Position numbers and translations under genes: made by a program | Shown here: positions 1-10,200 of the stretch, one piece after another | How positions within the stretch are numbered: position 1 is the first letter of the stretch | How the letters are laid out: each line of letters starts with the position of its first letter | Notes under the pieces: generated by a model | Database searches by the model: none | What the model saw: the letters and a program-made list of their open reading frames with translations, nothing else | What the model was told of the DNA's origin: nothing | IMG/VR virus record: IMGVR_UViG_3300025771_000179 | Span: 1 to 24,510 of that record | Length of the DNA: 24,510 nucleotides | Origin: a virus | Strand: one strand, 5' to 3'

Positions 1-371
1 CAGAACCCTAAATCTTCCAGAATGCGCCGGTCGTTTATCTCGCGCTGAATCTTGTGCTTAATGTGCTGCATGTGCGCGGAGTTATTAGCACGCAACAATT
101 CCGGGAATCGGTCGGTGTATTCCGCGTACTCGCCTAAGTCCATCGCGGCGTCGTAGGTCGGATCGACATAGCCTGACATGTCGTCTTGCAAGGCTCGGTA
201 GCCCGCAGCAAACAAGTTTTCCTGGCGAAAGGCCGCGCCCATTTGCTGAAGCAGCGTAGTCGTGTGGCTAGGCGTTTCCAAGAACGCACGACGCGAAGCT
301 TCTCCGTATGCCCGATAGGTCGGCATGGAGTTGTACGCAGTTTGCAGTTGCTCGGTAGTAGCCCAGCCCAT
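1..371 (-). CDS. Internal virion protein, T7 gp16-like (N-terminal part, cut by window edge)
   Basis: The reading frame opens with ATG at 371, preceded by a GGAGG ribosome-binding site five bases upstream, and stays open to the left edge (123 codons seen). The visible protein starts MGWATTEQLQ and is hydrophilic and helical, with a stretch (about residues 68-120) rich in Asp, Glu, His and Arg that includes YVDPTYDAAMDLGEY and NDRRILEDLGF. It directly follows the gp15-like gene, 14 bases after that stop, which is where T7 places gene 16, the very large ejected protein that crosses the cell envelope and often carries a lytic transglycosylase domain. No transglycosylase motif can be judged in this fragment. 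The gp16 assignment rests mostly on gene order and on similarity of style to large podovirus ejection proteins; function is inferred. Confidence 0.7.
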   Translation of the reverse strand, partial: MGWATTEQLQTAYNSMPTYRAYGEASRRAFLETPSHTTTLLQQMGAAFRQENLFAAGYRALQDDMSGYVDPTYDAAMDLGEYAEYTDRFPELLRANNSAHMQHIKHKIQREINDRRILEDLGF

Positions 372-385
372 GTGTGCCTCCGACG

Positions 386-3013
386 CTACGGCGTTTTACC
401 TGTGTTGAAAAAGCGCACCCATTGTTGCGCTGTCCAGCTTTGGCTGTCGCGCTCAATAGCTTTTCGCACTACCTGCAACGCTTCGTGGTCCACGCGAATG
501 CTAGTAGTCTCTTCAGCAAACAATCCGGTCAAACCAGACATTCTTCGCTCAGTAGGATCGAACCCGCCAATAGTTTGTGGCCGAGATACTCGTTCTGCTT
601 TCAAAGCACTTTCGTACATGTTGCGATATTTTGTGTTGGCCATGAACACATATCGCTGCCCCGGCAATTGCTCTAGCTCTGCGATGTACTCGCGGTTGCG
701 GCCAATGCGGTCCAAATCTTCAGCAGAAGGTCCGATATCAAAACGCAAACCGCCACGAGTCGCTTGCATCAGTCCTAGCTGTACCTGAGTTAGCCAACCT
801 TCTTGGCCTTGCCAAGCCGCTATAGCTTTTTTGAGCCCTGCAATTTTCTGCTTTGGCGACATCATAGCCAGATCGACAAATTCTTGGCGAGCTCGAGACG
901 CCGCTACTTCAGCGCCTGCTACACCTTCACCACGCAAGGCTTGGTTGGCTCCATCTAGCCACAGCATGTCTTGCGTTGCTTGTGTAGCGCGCAGCCAAGC
1001 GTTGTCTGCTGCGTCGAATCTAAAGCGGGTACCGCCATACAATTCGTCGCCAGGTCTAGTGTAGAAGGTAAAAACGCCGTCTTCGTCTTCCGGTCGCAAC
1101 ATCACCTTAAACCCAGTGCTTGGGTGATAGTCGTAGAGCATGACGCGGTTGAGCAATGCTGTGGCGTCTCTGTCGCTGTAGCCGTCTTCTTTGAAGTATG
1201 TGTAGAGCTCAAACTCAATCGCGTCTGGCGGGTTGTCCCCCAAAGCGTCAGTTAGTTCGCGATTGAAATGCACCTTTTCGCCGATGCGAATTGGTTTATG
1301 CGTGTTCAGGAAATCGTGAACGGCAAGATCGACGGCATATTGCTGCATTGCTGCGTCGTCTTTAAGAGGCGTCCCGCGCTGCGCTTCCGCAAGGTAGTGG
1401 ACATTTGCGGCAGACAAGATGTCTCGCGTTTGCTGAACGGTCAAAGAATCAAACTCGACCTTGTCCAGCCCCATAGATTCAGCGCCCGCCTCAAACCGTT
1501 TTTCGACCAGGCGCAGTTCGTCTTTGACTTTCTCTTGCATTGCCTTGCTTGCCGACGCCGGCAGTTGCGCTGTGCCAACAAATGCAGCTTGGCCCGCACC
1601 AAGTCCGGTTGCTGTTTGCAATGCTAGCGAAGCAGAAACGGCGTCTGTCGTACTGCCGTATTTTGCCAAGTGACTCAGCATGGCTACTGTAGAGCCATCA
1701 AACACGGTAGTCGGCATGGCGTCTGGCCCGGTGCCAACAATGCGTCCAGGATTACTGTCGTTGATCCCCATGACAGCTTTGGCTACAGCCGATGCCATTA
1801 GCGGGTTGGGGTTGTTGTTGTTGAGCTGACCCAGAACGAACCGCTGCACCGAATCAGGAAGTCGGTCCATTTGCGGCAAATGACCGCGAAGCCACCGGTA
1901 TGCTTCGTCGGGCTCCATTCGCAGCAAATCTTGCTCGGCAGCTTGTGACCACCAAGTGTTGAAAACCGTCTCCACTTCTGGAGTCATCGTCAGCACGCCG
2001 ACATGCTGACCTCGGCCCATCGCCCATTCGTCAATCACGCTCAAATACTGCTCTTGAGCTTGCGCTTGAGTGATTGAGGACCGTAGCGTAGCACTCAATG
2101 CTGCGCCAATTGGAGTGTCCTGTGCCGGCTCTAGTGACACTAGCAAGCTCTGCAACTGATCGGGAATGCCAGTGCGCTGTAGCGTGCTAATCGGCCCCAT
2201 TGTCGGCACCGCGTCACCGAACATGGGCGTAGTTTCAGTAAGCTGCAACAACCGGCTTGCGCTAAACGCCGCTTGCTCTAACGCAATGACTTTTGTCGGA
2301 CCCACAATGTCTGCGCCTAGTGCGTCAAATGCGCCTTGGCTCAAATCAATTTGATAGGCAACCTGGCCCCAGTCGCTGCCGTAGCCCGTTTTGATCGCCG
2401 CGAAAATGCCCTGACGATACTTGTCTACCTGCTCGCGAAACTCTGGGTAATCAGCCACCAGATTGTCAGCAAACTTGCCGAACTCTTCTGCTGCTGTTTC
2501 GCCAAACCCGTCTGCCGCAAACTGCGACAACTCGGCGTAACTGTCCTCCAGCGAGTACAGGCTGCGTGCCGCTACGGCAGCGTCGATGTCCACCTGTCGT
2601 TCTTCTGGCGTCCGAGCTTTGTAGGCGTCGTAGACTCCTTGGTACTGGCCTTTGAGCTGTGGGTGCGTCACAACTCCAGACACACGCCCGTAGAGCTCAT
2701 CGGTCAGTTTGTCTTGCAGCGCGGCGTAGCCTTCGGTCGTGAACTCCGGGCTCCGAACATAGTCGTCAAGTTGGTTCTGAATGGCTGTTGCGCCGCTCGA
2801 GAACATGGCGCGAGCCTGCGACTGCTGTTGCGTGTAGTCTAGCCGGTCCTGCTTGCGCTGCTTCTGCTGGGCTAGGCTGCCAAGCACGCCTGCAACCTGT
2901 CCGACCGCTCCAGCCAGAGCCTGGGCCGGCGCAGCCTGAGCCGCCGCGCTGGGCAAGTATGCCGGAGCTCCCATGCCGACTTGCGTCTGAGGTACTCTGA
3001 CTGGACGAACCAT
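386..3013 (-). CDS. Internal virion protein, T7 gp15-like
   Basis: An 875-residue protein starting MVRPVRVPQT, with an AAGGAG ribosome-binding site just upstream of the ATG at 3013. The first 60 residues are Ala/Gln/Pro-rich and followed by a QQKQRKQDRLDYTQQQSQAR helix; the rest is mostly charged, helical sequence with little sign of membrane segments. T7 gp15 (747 residues) is an inner-core protein ejected with gp14 and gp16 to form the DNA conduit through the cell envelope. Size, lack of enzymatic motifs, and position between a gp14-like and a gp16-like gene support this role. I did not recognise a diagnostic motif, so the assignment is mainly positional. Confidence 0.72.
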   Translation of the reverse strand: MVRPVRVPQTQVGMGAPAYLPSAAAQAAPAQALAGAVGQVAGVLGSLAQQKQRKQDRLDYTQQQSQARAMFSSGATAIQNQLDDYVRSPEFTTEGYAALQDKLTDELYGRVSGVVTHPQLKGQYQGVYDAYKARTPEERQVDIDAAVAARSLYSLEDSYAELSQFAADGFGETAAEEFGKFADNLVADYPEFREQVDKYRQGIFAAIKTGYGSDWGQVAYQIDLSQGAFDALGADIVGPTKVIALEQAAFSASRLLQLTETTPMFGDAVPTMGPISTLQRTGIPDQLQSLLVSLEPAQDTPIGAALSATLRSSITQAQAQEQYLSVIDEWAMGRGQHVGVLTMTPEVETVFNTWWSQAAEQDLLRMEPDEAYRWLRGHLPQMDRLPDSVQRFVLGQLNNNNPNPLMASAVAKAVMGINDSNPGRIVGTGPDAMPTTVFDGSTVAMLSHLAKYGSTTDAVSASLALQTATGLGAGQAAFVGTAQLPASASKAMQEKVKDELRLVEKRFEAGAESMGLDKVEFDSLTVQQTRDILSAANVHYLAEAQRGTPLKDDAAMQQYAVDLAVHDFLNTHKPIRIGEKVHFNRELTDALGDNPPDAIEFELYTYFKEDGYSDRDATALLNRVMLYDYHPSTGFKVMLRPEDEDGVFTFYTRPGDELYGGTRFRFDAADNAWLRATQATQDMLWLDGANQALRGEGVAGAEVAASRARQEFVDLAMMSPKQKIAGLKKAIAAWQGQEGWLTQVQLGLMQATRGGLRFDIGPSAEDLDRIGRNREYIAELEQLPGQRYVFMANTKYRNMYESALKAERVSRPQTIGGFDPTERRMSGLTGLFAEETTSIRVDHEALQVVRKAIERDSQSWTAQQWVRFFNTGKTP

Positions 3014-3022
3014 GGTTTCTCC

Positions 3023-3442
3023 TTAAGTGGTGTCTTGCGTGGGGGTCGCGCCTGCCGAGCTGATACTTGCCGCTTGCCCCAAGTAGCCAATAGCTTGCCC
3101 GTACCCCTGCAGCCGGCTCGCAGACGCTTGTGCGCGGGCGTCCAGCAAGGCGTTGCGAGCTCCAGCAAGCAGCCGCTCCCGCTGGCGGATGTTGTCCATG
3201 GCAGTCTGCCCCATGACCATGAGGGGCGTCCCAGAGCCTGTCTGAACGCCTGCGGCTCCGTATGCGGCTGTCTGGGCAGCCCGGAGCCGGCGGCCCCTCT
3301 CGCGCTCTGCAGCGGCTTCTGCACGCATGGCAGCCGCTTGACGGCGACCCGCTTTGCGTTGCTGCCTTGCCTGCTCTTCCCCCGCATACACAGAGGTGCC
3401 GGCAGCGACTACGGCAGCAGCGACGGCTACTTCAACTCCCAT
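3023..3442 (-). CDS. Internal virion protein, T7 gp14-like
   Basis: A 139-residue protein with ATG at 3442. That ATG overlaps the TAA of the upstream gene (TAATG), and a GAGGAG ribosome-binding site lies in the end of that gene. A longer in-frame extension to 3529 is possible but would run back through the neighbouring gene and has no such signal. The protein opens with a small hydrophobic helix (VEVAVAAAVVAAGTSVYAG) and continues with a long Ala/Arg/Glu/Gln-rich helix (about residues 20-60). The C-terminal half is again Ala/Gln/Gly-rich. Hydrophobic N-terminus, helical body and place between gp13-like and gp15-like genes fit T7 gp14, the ejected protein that inserts into the outer membrane. 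It is shorter than T7 gp14 (196 residues). Confidence 0.7.
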   Translation of the reverse strand: MGVEVAVAAAVVAAGTSVYAGEEQARQQRKAGRRQAAAMRAEAAAERERGRRLRAAQTAAYGAAGVQTGSGTPLMVMGQTAMDNIRQRERLLAGARNALLDARAQASASRLQGYGQAIGYLGQAASISSAGATPTQDTT

Positions 3443-3810
3443 TACTCCTCTTTCTGCCAGCGGTGAATGATCTGGCCTTTTTCGTCCACCAATGTCGTCT
3501 CCAGTCGAAAGCCAAGGAACATCAGCCACCGCTCGTTTCCAGGCTTGGTGTGCGCGAAAATCTTCTTTTCAAGCTCGAGTTGCAACGCCACAAACCGCCT
3601 AGCTATCCGAGCTCCTCGCATCCGCTCGTAATCCGTTATGTCGTCTACCGTGCAAATCCACAGCTCTGCGCCCCATGGGAAATCTGCCACCCCTCCCGAC
3701 ATGCACGGCAACCCGCTATTTCGTAACAGCGTCAGTCCGTACATGCCGTCCACAAACATGTCTCCGGGGTACGCTTCTGCGTGCTCGTATTTGAACGGCA
3801 CGACCTGCAT
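3442..3810 (-). CDS. T7 gp13-like protein (degenerate GNAT fold)
   Basis: A 122-residue protein starting MQVVPFKYEHAEAYP, its start lying just beyond the stop of the tail tubular B gene. The layout resembles T7 gp13: a short N-terminal approach, then a self or environment phrase (GLPCMSGGVADFPWGAELWICTVDDI split over about residues 33-58), an Arg-rich helix, and the C-terminal pattern NERWLMFLGFRLE, which recalls the acetyl-CoA-fold ending of gp13-type proteins (N..rfL..lGF). In T7, gp13 is needed for virion morphogenesis but is not firmly a structural component; the GNAT-like fold appears to lack enzymatic function. Its position between gene 12 and gene 14 homologues supports the call. Confidence 0.72.
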   Translation of the reverse strand: MQVVPFKYEHAEAYPGDMFVDGMYGLTLLRNSGLPCMSGGVADFPWGAELWICTVDDITDYERMRGARIARRFVALQLELEKKIFAHTKPGNERWLMFLGFRLETTLVDEKGQIIHRWQKEE

Positions 3811-3811
3811 T

Positions 3812-6607
3812 CTATCTCCCGTGCGTCAGTTGGAAGTTGAGCCCTGCCACCTCAAAGTGGTACGGCAACTCATGCGTAATTGGGATTTCGTGCATTGTCC
3901 CGTATGTCCCGACCGACACGACCTTCCGCCATTCCGTTACAGCACTAACTGGTGTTGCCAGAGATGTCGCATTCGGGATCGACACCCCCGGCGGCATGAC
4001 CGTGTTGCCTGCCACCTTGCCGCCAATGGATTCACGAATCAGCACAATCAGAGTGGAGACTGATTCCAGCCGCCCCTGCGAATCCCCTTGGTTAGGGATC
4101 ATGAAATGGGGGATTGTCGGAGTCAGCTTGAACGGAATCGCTCTGCCAGCTTGAGACGCATTAGGCGTGAAGCCCACTTCTGGGTGCGTCACCACGCCTT
4201 GGGAATCGACTGCGTAGTCGCCAATGTACACAAACGGCCCACCCGCGTTTTGCTGCACCATGACTTGGACTGGCTTGGACGCCGGCAAGTCAATGAGGTT
4301 GGACCCGGTATTCAGCCCGGTTCCAGACAGCGACGATCCGTTCACCGTCATGTCCATTGCGAACTCGGGCGTCATGCGCTCAATGGTGCGGACCACCGTC
4401 CCTGCACTCGTTTGACCCCCTTGCGTCCACCGACGGACAATCCAGAGCTCGTCCTGCTGCACGCGAATGCCGTCGCCCCGCACCGTGGTAATGGACTCAA
4501 TGGTAGAGTCCTCGCTAGCGGTCCCCAGCGTCGTCGGGAACGACGGCTGCGTCAGGCGAGACCACCCGGTCACATTGTTGGCTCGCCACATGGAGAGGGC
4601 GTACAGGCGGTCCTGCGTGTCTTTTGCGTACAGTGCCTGTCCTGGCGTGCCGACATAGGACAGTTGCTCAATGACGATGTCCTCAAACAGGTGCTTGGCC
4701 AAGTCCGTCAGGTCAGGGCTCTGGTACCTGTTCGCGTCGTCCCGGAACACCATCTCCCGGAGACCCTTGCCGGCAGCGTCAGTAAAGATCACCGCGTTGT
4801 CCACCATGGGAGGGCGCACATTCCGCGAGCCGATGCTGCTCTGTTTCTCAACGGCTAGGTTGGCGGGAGTGATCGGTCGTCCGCCTATGGCGTATTCGCC
4901 GGTAGCAGTCCCGATGAGAAGATCCGACGCAGAGGCCATCCAAGTAAGGCTGCCCCCGTAAGAGTCGGCGATGTCCGCGCTGATGCCGTCACTGTCCAAG
5001 CCGCCTGCGGTAAAGTCCTCCGGCTCGTAGACCTTGGAGGCTACGACGCGCCCTGGCTTTTCTTTGTAGCCGCCCATCCAGATACGGCCTTGGTGTGACG
5101 CCCCACAGGACGGGAATCCTACACCGTGGCTCTGGGTCAGTCCCCACTGCATCGACGGCCCTTGGTGCGCCATGGGCTTCACAATGCGAGCGTCGTAGAC
5201 CACCTCGTCGCCGTCAGGGCCAGCAGCCGTATCGACTCCTGTGATCGCGACAATGCCGCCGTTGATGTGAATCCCACCGCCGACCAAGTTGCCTTCCCAG
5301 CGGTCGTAGGTAGTGGCGTGTCCGGCAGGCAACCATTGGCTGTCAGTAAATGTGGGGTTGCTGTAATACTGCAAGTATCCGTTTGGGCTGTAGACTTTGT
5401 ACTCGTCTGCGATGAGCTGCCCTGCCCCGTCTCGAGCCTGCCCGACATACACCGGCAATTTCTTGAGGTAACTCCGGTTCAGCAAGCTGTCGGGCACCGT
5501 CTGCTGCGCGGAATTGGCCGCAATCCCGTACACGGTAACCTCGACGCTGTCGCCAGCAGGGATGCCGTTGCCGTTTTGCAGTCGCACGATTTCCACACTG
5601 CTGCTGGTGTTGACATAGGTAATGACGCCTAGAATCGTGGCGTCCACCGCGAACGTGGTACTAGAGACCTGCACAACAAAGCCAGTCCAGTTAGCTTTGG
5701 CTGCCGGTGTTGTTGGTCCCGTCAGCGTCACATCGCTCAAGAGGTTAGCGGAGTTGACTCCCCAACCTTGCACCGCTGTGCCAGTGTAGGTAATCAGAGG
5801 GGTATAGGGACCAGTCCAGTCGAGCGAGTCTGGCCCTACTCCACCATAGCGTGTTACGACATCTAGATCCGTGCGGCTCTTGTAGCGCGTAACCTGCACC
5901 CAATTGCCCCAAGGATTATCCACCGGGTCTGCTGCGTTTGCGCCCATGACGCGCCAATAAGAGTCGTTGTCGTCAGGCACAAAGAAGTCAGAGTCGGTCG
6001 TTAGAGTGTTGCCGACAAACTCAACCGGCGTTCCAACACGGTAGTCAATGATGACCGGGCTGCCCGTCTGCTTGGGATACAGCCCGTACTCCCACGCTTC
6101 GGAGCCAGGATCTTGCACCTGCCTCTCGAGGTACACCGCCGGCTTGTCTGGGTGCATGAAGTAGATGCGCTCAGAGTCTTGGAACGAATACACCGAGCGC
6201 AGTTCCGTAGCCGTGAAGTTGTGGTAGTAGGCTGTTCCGTCACCAAATGCGCTGAACGGCCCATGCGCTGCGTTGTCGCCAAAATCGACAAAGGTTTGCG
6301 TGGCAGCGTCCATGACTCGCAGTTGCCGAGCCGGCGTGTTGGTGTCTGCTGCGTCGTCGCCTGCGGAGACAAACTGCACGACATACTGACGGCCCTTGGC
6401 GTAGTAGAAGAACAGGCGGGCGAAGTTGTTGCCCGTTGTGTTCGTCACGATTTGCGTGCCGTACCGTTTCCGGGCCGCTCCTGTCGGCGTTAGCAGCGCG
6501 TTCACGAGCTCCATGCACCCAGCCTGGTACTGGCTGGTGCTGACCATGCCGTACACAGACGGGCTAATTTCACCCGTGGCAAAGGACTGCTTGGCGACCC
6601 AGACCAT
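3812..6607 (-). CDS. Tail tubular protein B (tail nozzle), T7 gp12-like
   Basis: A 931-residue protein starting MVWVAKQSFATGEISP, with an AGGGGGA ribosome-binding site before ATG 6607. The N-terminus carries the phrase typical of podovirus nozzle or tail-stabilising proteins: an F.tGEiSPsvyG block, then a Y..GC.ELvNallTPtGaarkRyGT block (about residues 7-52). The rest is beta-rich, as expected for a propeller-like nozzle that hexamerises below the gatekeeper ring. T7 gp12 is 794 residues, so this is somewhat longer. It follows the tail tubular A segment with 8 bases between. The only ACGT tetranucleotide found in the window lies inside it at 5653-5656. Confidence 0.92.
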   Translation of the reverse strand: MVWVAKQSFATGEISPSVYGMVSTSQYQAGCMELVNALLTPTGAARKRYGTQIVTNTTGNNFARLFFYYAKGRQYVVQFVSAGDDAADTNTPARQLRVMDAATQTFVDFGDNAAHGPFSAFGDGTAYYHNFTATELRSVYSFQDSERIYFMHPDKPAVYLERQVQDPGSEAWEYGLYPKQTGSPVIIDYRVGTPVEFVGNTLTTDSDFFVPDDNDSYWRVMGANAADPVDNPWGNWVQVTRYKSRTDLDVVTRYGGVGPDSLDWTGPYTPLITYTGTAVQGWGVNSANLLSDVTLTGPTTPAAKANWTGFVVQVSSTTFAVDATILGVITYVNTSSSVEIVRLQNGNGIPAGDSVEVTVYGIAANSAQQTVPDSLLNRSYLKKLPVYVGQARDGAGQLIADEYKVYSPNGYLQYYSNPTFTDSQWLPAGHATTYDRWEGNLVGGGIHINGGIVAITGVDTAAGPDGDEVVYDARIVKPMAHQGPSMQWGLTQSHGVGFPSCGASHQGRIWMGGYKEKPGRVVASKVYEPEDFTAGGLDSDGISADIADSYGGSLTWMASASDLLIGTATGEYAIGGRPITPANLAVEKQSSIGSRNVRPPMVDNAVIFTDAAGKGLREMVFRDDANRYQSPDLTDLAKHLFEDIVIEQLSYVGTPGQALYAKDTQDRLYALSMWRANNVTGWSRLTQPSFPTTLGTASEDSTIESITTVRGDGIRVQQDELWIVRRWTQGGQTSAGTVVRTIERMTPEFAMDMTVNGSSLSGTGLNTGSNLIDLPASKPVQVMVQQNAGGPFVYIGDYAVDSQGVVTHPEVGFTPNASQAGRAIPFKLTPTIPHFMIPNQGDSQGRLESVSTLIVLIRESIGGKVAGNTVMPPGVSIPNATSLATPVSAVTEWRKVVSVGTYGTMHEIPITHELPYHFEVAGLNFQLTHGR
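5653..5656. other. Only ACGT tetranucleotide found in the window
   Basis: A by-eye read of every line for ACG followed by T gave this single hit, inside the nozzle gene at a Thr-Thr-Phe stretch. All other ACG trinucleotides are followed by A, C or G. Confidence 0.85.
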
Positions 6608-6615
6608 TGTTCCCC

Positions 6616-7269
6616 CTAGTAGAATGCGTCGTGAATGCTGTAGTCGGTCAGAGTCAAGCGAGCTGCAGATTGTCCGTCGGTGCGGCGGGCGTTGCGACGA
6701 GCCATCTCAGCCTGCTGCTCCAGCAGGGCGACATCCGCGTTGCTCGACCCAAGGTCGCTGGCCATGTGGACAGCAAAGGTCAGAGCCATAGCCCACCGCA
6801 TGTCTTCCGGCAGGTACATGTCAATGTCGCAGTCCTGCACCATGAAGACATAGTCCAGCGTGGCGGACGCCTCATTGGTGACGAGGCAAAATGCCCCTGC
6901 GCCGGCGTCGTTGAAGATGACTTTCTCTTCCCACAGCCCCATGCCATTAGCCGTCTTGGTGCCCGGTTGGTTTTCTCGACCGTTGAGACGGATAGACCTC
7001 ACCCAATGCGGCGTCAGGTTGTCCAGCCGGTATGCGTACTTCCACGGGCCAACCGGGTTCACATCGCCTGGTGTCACCGTGTTCTGGTATTTGGCGAGCT
7101 CCACCGAAGTGTACGCACCGTTCCACACATGATCGCGCAGGAAGGTTCCTTTAAATGACGGCCAGTTGGCAGCCATGGCTACCGCCTGTGCGACATTGTC
7201 GGTCGTTGCCGTCAGCGTCTCCAAACCCAGTTTGGTCAGCGCGACATTCCAGATGTCTAGCTTGCTCAA
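6616..7269 (-). CDS. Tail tubular protein A (gatekeeper), T7 gp11-like, internal in-frame start
   Basis: Within the 1625-residue frame a TTG codon at 7269-7267 would start a 217-residue protein, MSKLDIWNVALTKLG..., matching the length of T7 gp11 (196 residues) and its usual beginning. A GGAGG sequence at 7279-7275 sits five bases upstream, as good as any ribosome-binding site in the window. TTG is also the most likely start for the small gene at 19404. Gatekeeper proteins form the twelve-subunit ring between portal and nozzle and hold the fibres in T7. The nozzle gene follows directly. Family membership is clear; separate translation is inferred from the start signal. Confidence 0.75.
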   Translation of the reverse strand: MSKLDIWNVALTKLGLETLTATTDNVAQAVAMAANWPSFKGTFLRDHVWNGAYTSVELAKYQNTVTPGDVNPVGPWKYAYRLDNLTPHWVRSIRLNGRENQPGTKTANGMGLWEEKVIFNDAGAGAFCLVTNEASATLDYVFMVQDCDIDMYLPEDMRWAMALTFAVHMASDLGSSNADVALLEQQAEMARRNARRTDGQSAARLTLTDYSIHDAFY

Positions 7270-10200
7270 GTAATCCTCCAAGCTGCACAGGTACACGGTT
7301 ACCGACTCAATCTCGTCGATGATTCCTTCAAGGCTGCCTGCAGCCACCGGCGGGTTGCTGTTTGTGCCTGACGAGTCGTCCAGCACTGGCAACATGCCGC
7401 GTTGGCGAATGATCGTGGCAGAGGCCGCACTGCCGCTGCCCAGCCCACCCGTGGCAGCGATGCCATGCGACCGGATCAGTATGACCGGCAACTGCGCCGT
7501 GCTGCTGCTAGACACGCGGGGGATCAGCTCAGGACGCACTCCCAGGCGAGCGGTCAGCCCGCTAGACAGCGCAGCGTCTGCAGGTGGCACATAATCCCGA
7601 TTGATGAGAATGTCCGGGATCAGGTACCCGCTAGTCGCCGGCGCATTGAACACGGCGTTGGACATAAAGCGCGTAGCCCCGGTCTCAATATTAGAGAACC
7701 CGAACGACACGGATCCGGGCTCATTCGCAGCAGACATTGCGACATTGCGAGCTGGCGCGATGACAGCAGGCTGATCGCTAATGACCGCCGGCGGGTCACT
7801 GACGCCCATGCCTCTCGCCATGGAAGTTGGCACAAGCAACTGGCCCGACGCACCGGCCTCGTTTTGCAGCAAGTTGTGGAACGGGATCGCAGTGTTCTTC
7901 TCGAGAACAGCGAACAGCACAGTCGCCGCCGAGCCTGGGTCTTGAGTCGCAGACAGCACAATGTCCAAGTACCAGTCTACAACCGGTCCTTCGGATTGCA
8001 CGAGTGCCGGATCGTCGGGGTTGCCTACGCCACGACTGATCTCGAGCGGCAGCAATGCGTGATCGCTCGTTCCAGCAGCGGGGTTGTTTGCGTTCCCAAG
8101 GAACCTCACCGGGGTCAGCTCGACTGGCGCGAGCTCAAAGCTGCTGCTTTCCACTCCAGGCTGCAGCGCGGACATTACCACTTGCTTTGCCATGAAGACC
8201 GGCGGCTCGTCAGACAGCAAGTTAGACGGAGTGTTTTGGTTGGTTAGCGGGCGTACGCCGTATCGCTCAAGAACGGGTCGCGTTTCAAATGCGCGGATGT
8301 CTGTCCGTTGTGCCTCGCGACCACGGTTAATGCCCAATGCGACAACTTCACCCGACTCGGTCGGCAGTAGCACATTGGTGCCGCTAAAGTCTTTGCTGAT
8401 TGACAGCGACGGCAAAGACTCCGACGCGCTAGACGGAATCTCGGCGTTTGTAGCCGTAAACGGAATCTCGCCGGCTACGCTAATGGTCGGTAGCAGTTGC
8501 GTGCTGCGAGCGTTGATGGGGGTATTTGTTGCGTTTTGACGGCGGAGCAGCGCGTTGCTAGACCCGTCAAGCGTTCGCGACAGAGACGGCGTGTTCTGGT
8601 TATCGGGCTTGAGGATCAGCGCAGTGCCCGCTGATTGCGTGACGAATGCTGTGCTAGCATTGCCTGCGTTGCTCATGTACAGCGGAGGCGTCACGGTCAT
8701 GTCTGCTTGTAGCTGATTGCTCTCTGTGCCACCCAGTCCGTCGTCTGCCATGCCTCGAATGACGCTAGGGGCAGCCGTAATCAGGCTAGCTTCGCTGCCG
8801 ATCTCCAACGCCGTGCCGGACATGCCTTTCTCGACAGCGAAGCCGCCAGACTCAGCGGCCAGTACCGGCACCGGGTCAATCGTGTTGCTCAACTGCGGGT
8901 TGCCAGCCACCTGCAAGATAGGCGTATGCTGCGACGAGGCGGTGCGATGCCCGTTTGGGTGCTGAGGCTTGAAGTCCGCCAAGCGAGCAAAGTTGAACAA
9001 GTCCTGCTCGCTGACACTGCGGTGGGCCAAACTTGTAGCAGCGGCTTTGCGATCTACGAGTAGCTTCGGCGCAGGTTGCGTAGTCGCGGCAGGAATCTGC
9101 ACCGTTGGCGCAATGCCTCGAGACGCTCCAAAGCTCGGCACGCTTTGACTAGAGTCTGCCGGTACCGGAGCTGCGCTAGCCGTAGCGGCACGCTCAATGA
9201 GCAAGGTGACGGCGTCGTCTGCGCTGGTCACGACCGTCACATCTTGAACATTCTCCAGCGGGATCTCGCCTGCCGTGACAAGTGTCACAATAGCGTTTGC
9301 GCTAGCTGTGTCAGCCGTAGCCTCATGCGCTCGCGCCATAGACGCGGCGTTGTCTTCGCTCGCAACAGCGTCTAGAGAAGCGTCAGCGACCGACATGCGG
9401 GCTTCGCGGTCAAGCGTAACGGTTTCTGCGCTATCGGACTGGCTGGGCGAACCGGACGCCGGCAACGGGCGCAAACGGCCAAGCAGCACGGGGGTGTCGC
9501 TACTACTCGTCGCGCTAGGCGTGCCGGCGTTGCCCATATCGTCCGACTGCTGCAGCGACGGGTTGTCCTGGCTGCTTGTCCCGTCGTTTGTCGCCGCGTG
9601 ACCCCGTTGAACGACCAACTCATTAGACTCACCGGCGACCACCACGCTAGGTGCGCCAGTTGTCGTGGGGCCGACCAGCCGCGCTAGAGTGGGAATGTCG
9701 TTGGCACTAGTAACGGGCTGATCTGTCGTGCTGGACGACATCGGTTTTTGACCGGCGGTCGTGATCGTCAGCACGCTCTGGCCAGACACGGTCCCGTCAG
9801 CGCGTTGAAATGCTACCTGTCGGCGCAGCACTACGGCGTCTTGCCCAGCCGCTGCCTCACCAGGCACCGCCGCCAGCACGCGGCCTGCGTCAATGTCTGC
9901 AGAATCTTGGGTGGCCGTTGTGCTAGGCGCGAGCACATTGTACAGCGAGACTGCGCCGGCAATCGTTAGCGTGGGCTGGCCGACCTCTGCTCCGCTGCTG
10001 TTGTTCCCTGCTCCAGTAGCCGCAACAAGCACCGTTACGCCTACATACGGGACATTATTGTCGCTCAGAACGAAATCTGCCGGGTCGTCAGCAGTCATGT
10101 TGCGACTGAACGCAATTTCTGGCAGAGCTCCGTTCTCCGATTGCGAACGATCTGGGAACGCGGTGTTGTTTGTAGACAGCGTGCGGTTTAGGTCGGCAAT

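Noticed and set aside
7402-8247. Long rightward frame antisense to the fibre shaft
   Set aside because: Arg/His-rich translation typical of the shadow of a GC-rich gene; no ribosome-binding site.
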